DNA of 64,000 nucleotides, taken from assembly GCA_036389135.1 (NCBI GenBank), contig DASVQP010000019.1:62001-126000 (forward strand). Direction: 5' to 3'. Source of the DNA: Longimicrobium sp. Lineage in GTDB: Bacteria > Gemmatimonadota > Gemmatimonadetes > Longimicrobiales > Longimicrobiaceae. This document shows, piece after piece, positions 57,970 through 64,000 of the stretch. The notes beneath the pieces were generated by a model. The model was given only the letters and a program-made list of their open reading frames with translations, searched no databases and was not told where the DNA came from. The translations under genes were made by a program, and so were the position numbers. Position 1 is the stretch's first letter, and each line of letters opens with the position of its first letter.

Positions 57970-59340
57970 CTACAGCCCGTACTCCTTGAGCTTCTGCCAG
58001 AGCGTCGTGCGCCCCATCCCCAGCGCGGCGGCGGCCTTGGTGCGGTTGCCGTTCGCTTCCTCGAGGGCGGAGCGGATCGCCTCGCGCTCGGCGTCGGAGT
58101 CGGGGGCCTGGTAGCGGCGGCCGCTCTCGGGGCGTGAATCCACGGCGCCCGGTTTGCGGCCGTCGCCAGTGGCGAACGTCCCGGCGCCCTCGCGGATCTC
58201 CTCGGGCAGGTGGCAGGGGAGGATGCGGCCGCCCTCGCACACGATGCACGAGTACTCCGCCGCCGCCATCAGCTCGCGCACGTTGCCCGGCCAGTCGTAG
58301 GCCGTCAGGAGCTCCATCGCCTCGTCGGAGATGCCGGCCACGCGGCGGGAGGCTTCGCTGCGCTCGTTCCAGCGGGCGAGCGCGGCGGCCACCAGCGCGG
58401 GGATGTCGTCCGGGTGGTCGCGCAGCGGCGGCACGCGGATCTGGAAGACCTTGAGGCGGAAGTAGAGGTCCTTTCGGAAGCGCCCCTCCTCCACCATCGC
58501 CTCCAGGTCCTGGTGCGTGGCCGCCACCACTCGCACGTCCACCGAGACGGGGCGCGAGGTCCCCACCCGCACCACCTCGCGCTCCTGCAGCACGCGCAGG
58601 AGCTTGGCCTGCATGGCCGGCGAAACGTCGCCGATCTCGTCGAGGAAGAGCGTCCCGGCGTTGGCCTCCTCGAAGAGGCCCTTGCGGTCGGTGACGGCGC
58701 CGGTGAAGGCGCCGCGCGCGTGGCCGAACAGCTCGCTTTCCAGCAGCCCCTCCGCCAGCGACGAGCAGTTGACCGCCACGAAAGCCCGCGCCCGCCGCGG
58801 GCTTTCCTCGTGCAGGGCCCGGGCTATGACCTCCTTTCCCGAACCCGTCTCGCCGCGCAGCAGCACGGTGCTCTCCGTGGGGGCGACGCGGGAGATGGCG
58901 CGGAGCACCTCGCGCATCTTGGTGGTGGTCGCCACCAGCCGGCGAGCTCCGGCGCCCAGCACCGGCTCGCGCCGGGCGAGCACGGTGCGGATCTTCTGGC
59001 GAAGCACCTGGTTGTCGCAGGGCTTGGTCAGGTAGTCGTCCGCGCCCAGCTTGAGCGCCTGCACCGCACTGTCCACCGTGGCGTAGCCGGTCAGCATAAG
59101 CACGGGCACGTCGTTGCCGGAGACGCGCAGCTCCTGGAGCACGGAAAGCCCGGTGCGGCCCTCCATCTTCAGGTCCAGCAGCACCATGTCGTAGTGGTCG
59201 CTGCGCAGCCTCTCCAGCCCCTCGTCGCCGCCGGGCGCCGCATCCACGGCGTACCCTTCGTCGGCCAGGAGCGCGCCGGTCCCCACGCGGAACGCGCGGT
59301 CGTCGTCGATGATGAGGATGCGTGGTGTATCGGTCGTCAA
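57970..59340 (-). CDS. sigma-54-dependent response regulator, NtrC family
   Basis: The 456-residue protein has a receiver domain (acidic pocket D12-D14, phospho-acceptor D56 in LLDLKM, LTKP). A sigma-54 AAA+ domain follows, with GETGSGKE (Walker A), GAFTGA (sigma-54 contact) and FLDEIGDVS (Walker B). The Fis-type HTH at the C-terminus is NRTKAAAALGMGRTTLWQKL. It activates sigma-54 promoters when phosphorylated, probably by the histidine kinase encoded just upstream. The best start is TTG at 59340, next to the receiver domain; no ATG lies close by. Confidence 0.92.
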   Translation of the reverse strand: MTTDTPRILIIDDDRAFRVGTGALLADEGYAVDAAPGGDEGLERLRSDHYDMVLLDLKMEGRTGLSVLQELRVSGNDVPVLMLTGYATVDSAVQALKLGADDYLTKPCDNQVLRQKIRTVLARREPVLGAGARRLVATTTKMREVLRAISRVAPTESTVLLRGETGSGKEVIARALHEESPRRARAFVAVNCSSLAEGLLESELFGHARGAFTGAVTDRKGLFEEANAGTLFLDEIGDVSPAMQAKLLRVLQEREVVRVGTSRPVSVDVRVVAATHQDLEAMVEEGRFRKDLYFRLKVFQIRVPPLRDHPDDIPALVAAALARWNERSEASRRVAGISDEAMELLTAYDWPGNVRELMAAAEYSCIVCEGGRILPCHLPEEIREGAGTFATGDGRKPGAVDSRPESGRRYQAPDSDAEREAIRSALEEANGNRTKAAAALGMGRTTLWQKLKEYGL

Positions 59341-59357
59341 CGGTAATCCTGGGAAAG

Positions 59358-59383
59358 GCAGTGCGTTAGTGCGTGAGTGCGTG
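59358..59383. repeat. GTGCGT repeat, family C copy 2
   Basis: A short run GCGTTAGTGCGTGAGTGCG lies in the 44 bases between the kinase and regulator genes. It is one arm of the inverted repeat seen at 42933-43003. Confidence 0.7.
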
Positions 59384-59384
59384 T

Positions 59385-61280
59385 TCAGACCGCGGCGCCG
59401 GCCGTGGCGGCCTCGGCGGGGGCTTCGGCGAGCGTCTCGTCCAGCGTTTCGCGGGGGAGGCGGACGGTGAAGCGGCTGCCGCGGCCCACAGTGCTCTCCA
59501 CCGAAAGACGGCCGCGGTGGCCGCGCACGATACCCTCGGAGACGAAGAGGCCGAGGCCGATCCCCGCGATACCCGGTTTGGTGGTGTAGAACGCCTCGAA
59601 GATGTGCGGCAGGTCGTGCTCGGCGATGCCGGTCCCGGTGTCCTCCACGATCACCTCCACGGCGTCGTCGGCCACGCGCGTCACCACGCGCAGGGTGCCG
59701 CCGCCGGACATGGCGTCGCCCGCGTTGTAGACGAGGTTCGCGAGCACCTGCTGGATCGCCTCCGGGTGCACCGTCACGCGCGGAAGGGTCGGGTCCAGCG
59801 CCGTCTCCACCTCCACGCCGCGCGTCTCCATCTCCGCACCCGCCAGCGTCAGGACGCGCCGCACCACCGCGTTCAGGTCCGTGGGCGCCACCGCGTCGGA
59901 GAGGGGGCGGCTCTGGTCCAGGAGGCGGCGCGTGAGGCCGGCCATGCGCAGCAGCTCCTCCTGCGCCAGCGTGAGGAACTCGCGGTTGGGATCGAGGGGG
60001 TCGCCGCGGCGCTCCAGCGCCTCCAGGCAGTTCTGGATGTTGTAGATGGGGTTGTTGATCTCGTGCGAGAGCTGCGCTACGAGGCGCCCCATCGCCGCCA
60101 GCTTCTCGCGGTGGATCATCTCCGCCTGCGCGGACCTCAGCCGCTGCTCGCGCGCGAAGATCGCCTCGCGCATGTCGCCGAACGCCCGCGCCAGCTGCCC
60201 GATCTCGTCGTCCGACGGGCGCGGGAGGGGGGCCGCGTAGTCGCCGCGCGCCAGCCGCACGGAGGCCTCGGCAAGCACCTGCGTGGGACGCGCCACGATG
60301 CGCGACACCACCGCGGCCAGAAGGAGCGCCAGGAGAAGCGCCGCCAGCCCGATCGCCCACAACGACTGCGTGATGGCGCGCGCGATCCCCAGCTCGTCCG
60401 TCACCGGGCGAAAGAGGATCACCGTGGCCGCCAGCCCCCGCGTGGGGAGGCTGGACACCGTCGTGAGGTACGGCTGTCCACCCAGGAGCACCCGCTTCGG
60501 ACCGGAGCGGAGCTCGCCGAGGTTCAGGGCGCGCACCTCCGGCACCAGTGTGGTGTCTGGCAGCGTCACCCCCAGCAGCGAGTCGCCCACGATCAGCGCC
60601 ACGTCGGTACCGGTGGACTGCAGGTCCTTGCTCAGCCCCGTGGCGGTGAGCTGCGACCCCACGGCCACCGTACCCAGCCGCACCGTGTCCGCCTCCATCA
60701 GCGAATCGGACCAGGTGACCCGCTCCATCGGCGACGACGCCAGACGCAGAGGCACCCCGCCGCGCGGCCCCGGCGCCAGCACGATCCGCGTCCCCCGCCG
60801 CGCCGTGTCCGCCGCCAGAACCCGGAGCGTCTCCTCGTCCAGGCTGTGCCCGGCCAGCCTGCGCCCGGCGCTGTCCACCGCGATCACCTCCAGCTTCTGG
60901 ACGTTCTCGCGGATGCGCTGCCGGAGCGCCGCCGGGTTGCTCCAGACGTCGGCCACGCGGGGGTCCACCGTGATCGTGGCCACGCTCTGGGCCAGATTGT
61001 CGTCGCGGTCGATCCAATCCTCCCGCAGCTCCTCAAGCGCGTCGCTCAGCTGGCCCGTGGCCCGCGCGTACACCTCGCGCTCCACCGCGTCGGCGATCAG
61101 CAGGAGCGCCGGCACCAGCATCAGCAGCGCGGCGCCCGCGAAAAGGACGAAAACCTTGGCGCGCAGCGACAGGCGCCGCACCGTCGCGGCGGGGCGGGCA
61201 TGGAACCGCGTTCGTTCACTGAACGGCCGGACAGTGTTCACTGAACACCTCCGGCGGGTGCAAACAGGGGCACCGGACAC
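59385..61280 (-). CDS. membrane sensor histidine kinase
   Basis: The 631-residue protein has an Arg-rich N-tail, then a membrane helix (VFVLFAGAALLMLVPALLLIADAV) and a periplasmic sensor region of about 230 residues. A second helix (LWAIGLAALLLALLLAAVV), a HAMP domain (RPTQVLAEASVRLARGDYAAPL) and HisKA with phospho-His H406 in QLSHEINNP follow. The HATPase ends the protein (NLVYNAGDAMSGGG; DTGTGIAEHDLPHIFEAF; GIGLGLFVSEGI). It phosphorylates the NtrC-type regulator encoded 44 bases downstream. Starts are GTG 61280 (AGGAG nearby) or GTG 61181, just before the helix. Confidence 0.9.
   Translation of the reverse strand: MSGAPVCTRRRCSVNTVRPFSERTRFHARPAATVRRLSLRAKVFVLFAGAALLMLVPALLLIADAVEREVYARATGQLSDALEELREDWIDRDDNLAQSVATITVDPRVADVWSNPAALRQRIRENVQKLEVIAVDSAGRRLAGHSLDEETLRVLAADTARRGTRIVLAPGPRGGVPLRLASSPMERVTWSDSLMEADTVRLGTVAVGSQLTATGLSKDLQSTGTDVALIVGDSLLGVTLPDTTLVPEVRALNLGELRSGPKRVLLGGQPYLTTVSSLPTRGLAATVILFRPVTDELGIARAITQSLWAIGLAALLLALLLAAVVSRIVARPTQVLAEASVRLARGDYAAPLPRPSDDEIGQLARAFGDMREAIFAREQRLRSAQAEMIHREKLAAMGRLVAQLSHEINNPIYNIQNCLEALERRGDPLDPNREFLTLAQEELLRMAGLTRRLLDQSRPLSDAVAPTDLNAVVRRVLTLAGAEMETRGVEVETALDPTLPRVTVHPEAIQQVLANLVYNAGDAMSGGGTLRVVTRVADDAVEVIVEDTGTGIAEHDLPHIFEAFYTTKPGIAGIGLGLFVSEGIVRGHRGRLSVESTVGRGSRFTVRLPRETLDETLAEAPAEAATAGAAV
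61214..61246. promoter_or_regulatory. paired palindromes GTTCACTGAAC
   Basis: Two identical 11-base palindromes, 61214-61224 and 61236-61246, are spaced 22 bases apart (two helical turns) at the 5' end of the histidine kinase gene. They may be operators if the true kinase start is the GTG at 61181. Confidence 0.45.
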
Positions 61281-61437
61281 GCTCCTGGAAGAGACTCACG
61301 GGGGGAAAGTTAAGCAGCGGCGCGGGTTTTGGCTACACGACGGCAGCCGGGGCGCATGGGGCACACCCGTTGCCTATAACGTGCCCAACTGGAGCGCGAT
61401 CGCCGCCGGACCCCGGAACGAGCAGGAGCACCGCCCG

Positions 61438-61734
61438 ATGAAGCTTCGCACCCTCCCCGCCTTCGCACTGGTCCTTGCGGCCGCGTGCGCCAACGAGGCG
61501 GCCAAGGGGGACAGGAACACCGGCACCGCGCTGGAAGGCGGCACGCCCGCGGGGGTCACCTCCGCGCCGGCGCCGGCGGTCACCATCGACACGGCGGCGG
61601 TCACGGGCCCGGCATCGACGACTACCGACTCGGCGATCGCGCGCACCACCGCGGCGCCGGAAGCGGTGGACAGCGCGGCGAGAGAGCAAGGCCAGACGCA
61701 GCAAGACAGCGCGGCGCCCGCGGCACATCCGTAG
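61438..61734 (+). CDS. small Ala/Thr-rich lipoprotein, member 1
   Basis: The 98-residue product has a lipoprotein signal with AAAC lipobox (Cys about 17) and an 80-residue low-complexity tail rich in Ala, Thr and Pro (TIDTAAVTGPASTTTDSAIARTT). No domain is recognisable. It is one of four similar small lipoproteins in tandem up to 62814, each with its own start and mostly its own terminator. Role unknown; such tails may be glycosylated or act as spacers on the cell surface. Confidence 0.7.
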   Translation: MKLRTLPAFALVLAAACANEAAKGDRNTGTALEGGTPAGVTSAPAPAVTIDTAAVTGPASTTTDSAIARTTAAPEAVDSAAREQGQTQQDSAAPAAHP

Positions 61735-61803
61735 CGGCGCCACACCCCGGGCACGGCCGATCCCAGGACCGGCCCGAACACCCCCAGATCCGAGGAAACG
61801 ACC

Positions 61804-62085
61804 ATGAAGGCACGCATCTTCTCCGCGTTCGCGATGGCTGCCCTGGTTGCCACCGCCGCGTGCGGCGGCGGCGAGGGCGAGGAAGGCGGGACCTCCGAGA
61901 ACGCCACCACCACGGCGGACACCACGGTCGTTTCGGGGCAGGACACCGTGAGCCAGCCGGCGGTCGTTCCGACGCAGGACACGGCGGTGACCACCACCAC
62001 CACCACGACCTCGACGGACACCACGCAGGGCCAGGGACAGGCGGGTGGCGCCACCACGACCGACACCGCCGCGAAGCAGCACTGA
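61804..62085 (+). CDS. small Thr-rich lipoprotein, member 2
   Basis: The 93-residue product starts MKARIFSAFAMAALVATAACGGGEGEEGG (lipobox TAAC) and has a tail rich in Thr with Gln and Asp (TTTTTTTSTDTTQGQGQAGG). It shares the MKAR start and the CGGGE anchor region with members 3 and 4, showing recent duplication. It is followed by an intrinsic terminator. Confidence 0.75.
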   Translation: MKARIFSAFAMAALVATAACGGGEGEEGGTSENATTTADTTVVSGQDTVSQPAVVPTQDTAVTTTTTTTSTDTTQGQGQAGGATTTDTAAKQH

Positions 62086-62100
62086 GCAGGTGGCACACCG

Positions 62101-62133
62101 GGCCCGCGCAACTCTGCGCGGGCCTGGCTTTTT
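62101..62133 (+). terminator. rho-independent terminator
   Basis: A perfect 10-bp GC stem (62101-62110 with 62115-62124) has loop ACTC and a run of five T at 62129-62133. Confidence 0.9.
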
Positions 62134-62159
62134 CGTAACTTAGGACCGAGGGTATACCA

Positions 62160-62453
<294 letters not shown>

Positions 62454-62475
62454 TCGGACGCTCGGCGGTACCCTG

Positions 62476-62508
62476 GCCCGCGCTTCCCTCCGGGGAGCGC
62501 GGGCTTTT
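62476..62508 (+). terminator. rho-independent terminator
   Basis: Stem GCCCGCGCT (62476-62484) pairs with AGCGCGGGC (62496-62504) and is followed by TTTT. Confidence 0.85.
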
Positions 62509-62532
62509 CTTCGCAACAGGAAGGAGGAACGC

Positions 62533-62814
62533 ATGAAGGCACGTACCCTTACCCTGGCGGCGCTCTGCGCCCTGGCCGCGGCCTGCGGCGGCGGCGAGCA
62601 GGAGCCCAAGGCCGGCGACAGCCTGGACCCGGGCCCCACCGGCACCATCGAGAGCACTGGCCCGCAGACCGGCACCGGCACGCCCGCCGACACGGCGACG
62701 GCCACCGACGCGAGCACCGCGGGCGGCGCCACGGCGACCCCGAGCACCGCGACCAACGCCCCACCGGCCATGACCTCCGGCGCCACCGAGGGCGACACCA
62801 CCAAGAGCCACTGA
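62533..62814 (+). CDS. small Thr-rich lipoprotein, member 4
   Basis: The 93-residue product starts MKARTLTLAALCALAAACGGGEQEP (lipobox AAAC), with a Thr/Ala/Pro tail (TPADTATATDASTAGGATAT). AGGAGG stands just before the ATG (about 62520-62525), a strong ribosome site. It is the last of the tandem family; a family B repeat follows its stop immediately. Confidence 0.75.
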   Translation: MKARTLTLAALCALAAACGGGEQEPKAGDSLDPGPTGTIESTGPQTGTGTPADTATATDASTAGGATATPSTATNAPPAMTSGATEGDTTKSH

Positions 62815-62920
62815 ACAGCCTCACACAGAGACGCAGAGGGAACCACAAGCAAGGAAGAGGGCTCGGTATGTTCCTCCGTGCCCTTTCCGTTTCCTCCGTG
62901 TCTCTGTGTGAAACGGCAGT
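62815..62920. repeat. dispersed inverted repeat, family B copy 4
   Basis: Arms CACACAGAGACGCAGAGG and CCTCCGTGTCTCTGTGTG face each other across about 70 bases between the convergent lipoprotein and protease genes, as at 48767-48880. Confidence 0.85.
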
Positions 62921-62933
62921 TCGTGGATCTGAA

Positions 62934-62968
62934 AACGGGTCCGGAGCCTGGCTCCGGACCCGTTCTTT
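62934..62968. terminator. bidirectional terminator
   Basis: A perfect 14-bp stem (62934-62947 with 62951-62964) with loop CTG has T-rich flanks on both strands, between convergent genes. It ends the protease transcript on the minus strand. Confidence 0.85.
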
Positions 62969-62983
62969 CGTCCGACGCCGTGC

Positions 62984-64000
62984 TCAGCGCCGCGCGCCGC
63001 TCATACGCTCGGCCATCTGGAATGCGGCGTACACGTTCACGATCCCGCCCGTGGTGGACAGGTCGGCGAAGCGCACGCGCTCGTTCTCGGTACCGGGGCG
63101 CACCACCATCTGGGTCGGGTACTTGGTGGAGGAGTCCAGGATGATCTGCTTGACCTGCACCGCCGTGAGGTTCGGGAAGTACGACATCAGCAGCGCCGCC
63201 ACGCCGCTCACCACCGGCGCGGCCATGCTCGTCCCCGAGTTGCGCTCGTAGCCGCCGCCGGGGATCGTGGAGAGGATCTGCGCCCCCGGCGCGAAGACGT
63301 CCACCTGCCCCTTCCCCCAGTTGGAAAAGGGCGCCGCGAGACGATCCGGCCCCTCCCACGACGACGCGCCCACCTCGATCCAGCTCCGCGCCTCGCCGCC
63401 GCCCTCGAAGCGGGGGGTGGGGAAGTTCTTCTTCTCGTTCAGGTTCTCGCCGTCGTTGCCGGCGGCGTGCACCAGGAGCACGCCCCTGGACTCGGCGTAG
63501 CGCACCGCGTCGTCCACCGCGCGCTTCTGCGGCGAGTACCCCTTTCCGAAGCTCATGTTGATGACGTTCGCGCCGTTGTCCGCCGCGTAGCGGATGGCGT
63601 TCGCCACGTCCTTGTCGCGCTCGTCGCCGTTGGGGACGGTGCGCAGGATCATCAGGCGCGTCCCCGCGGGCGCCACGCCGTCGATACCCACGCCGTTCCC
63701 CCGCTCCGCCGCCACGATCCCGGCCACGTGCGTCCCGTGGTCGCCAAAGGGGCCCTTGACGTCGCGGTTCCCGTACACCCGCTCGGAGACGTTGGCGTAG
63801 TTGTCGCCCACGATGGTGGTGCGCGGGTCGAAGTCGGGGTTCAGCGCGTACAGCACCCGCTCCTCCAGGTCCTTGCGCTGCTCGATCACCTGCCGGGGCG
63901 AGTACCCCTGCTGCGCGAGCCCCAGGTAGAGCTGCTTCGCCGCCCCCACGTCCTGCCGGATCGACTGGATGCGCGAGACGTTCTCCACCGTCAGCGAGTC
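62984..64000 (-). CDS. S8 family serine peptidase (subtilisin-like), partial
   Basis: The gene runs off the right edge; 339 C-terminal residues are present. His of the triad is in GDHGTHVAGIVAAE, the oxyanion Asn in HAAGNDGEN and Ser in GTSMAAPVVSGVAALL. The Asp region must lie in, or just outside, the unseen N-terminal part. A Lys/Glu-rich insert (QRKDLEERVLYALNPDFDPRTTIVGDNYANVSERVYGN) precedes the His motif, as in the S8 subfamily of exported peptidases with a large Asp-His insert. It is likely exported or periplasmic. Confidence 0.92.
   Translation of the reverse strand, partial: DSLTVENVSRIQSIRQDVGAAKQLYLGLAQQGYSPRQVIEQRKDLEERVLYALNPDFDPRTTIVGDNYANVSERVYGNRDVKGPFGDHGTHVAGIVAAERGNGVGIDGVAPAGTRLMILRTVPNGDERDKDVANAIRYAADNGANVINMSFGKGYSPQKRAVDDAVRYAESRGVLLVHAAGNDGENLNEKKNFPTPRFEGGGEARSWIEVGASSWEGPDRLAAPFSNWGKGQVDVFAPGAQILSTIPGGGYERNSGTSMAAPVVSGVAALLMSYFPNLTAVQVKQIILDSSTKYPTQMVVRPGTENERVRFADLSTTGGIVNVYAAFQMAERMSGARR

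Noticed and set aside
57970-61017. A 1015-codon minus-strand frame covering both the regulator and kinase regions
   Set aside because: Only the part from 59340 downward encodes a real protein (the NtrC regulator). The upstream part is an out-of-frame reading of the kinase gene, rich in Arg, Gly and Pro.

Overview
The window is high-G+C DNA (about 70 percent by eye) from a Gram-negative-type bacterium. Lipobox lipoproteins, large outer-membrane beta-barrels, frequent GTG starts, tightly overlapping operons and families of dispersed intergenic repeats together suggest a Gemmatimonadota member close to Longimicrobium. That placement is an inference from style, not from a marker gene; no rRNA or tRNA gene was found.

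Region 1 (0-13 kb) holds housekeeping and envelope genes. An operon of two paralogous membrane proteins, a DUF4129 protein, a DUF4350 protein, a MoxR ATPase and a DUF58 protein is chained by GTGA-type overlaps. It is followed by an OLD-like ATPase, a lipoprotein, a DHA2-type MFS exporter and a DUF433/DUF5615 toxin-antitoxin pair.

Region 2 (about 13.3-19.2 kb) is a lower-G+C island. It holds a small HTH gene and a four-gene operon: a type I DNA methyltransferase (HsdM), a specificity subunit (HsdS), an ABC-type ATPase and an HNH nuclease of the PtuA/PtuB (Septu, retron-effector) kind. Each stop overlaps the next start (ATGA) and there is no HsdR. This is the strongest candidate for an unusual defence system: DNA recognition and methylation from a type I restriction system coupled to a Septu-like effector pair in place of the translocating restriction subunit.

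Region 3 (19.9-33.3 kb) carries a HEAT-repeat protein, an AGCS sodium/amino acid symporter, a DinB protein and the threonine operon thrA-thrB-thrC. Upstream of thrA lie a previously unmarked threonine-rich leader peptide and a textbook attenuator. Four toxin-antitoxin loci in the window (three here) show different states: one intact, one with a frameshifted toxin, one MNT/HEPN pair with an amber stop in the HEPN gene, and one HigB-like toxin fused in frame to its HigA-like antitoxin.

Region 4 (33.5-46.9 kb) holds DUF4956, a metallophosphatase, a kinase-motif/beta-barrel protein and a polyphosphate kinase with an N-terminal CYTH-like domain, which look like one phosphate/polyphosphate cluster. 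A GNAT/GST pair and secreted proteins of unknown role follow.

Region 5 (46.9-53.7 kb) is a second probable defence locus: a Fic protein with an AbiEi-like N-terminus converging on a 1594-residue DUF4011-helicase-nuclease protein.

Region 6 (54-64 kb) has four consecutive cupredoxin genes, an NtrC-type response regulator with its histidine kinase, four small low-complexity lipoproteins in tandem and a partial subtilisin-family protease.

At least four families of intergenic repeats (at 7.0, 9.8, 20.8, 38.6, 42.9, 43.3, 48.8, 53.8, 59.4 and 62.8 kb) sit between genes, several of them as long inverted repeats.
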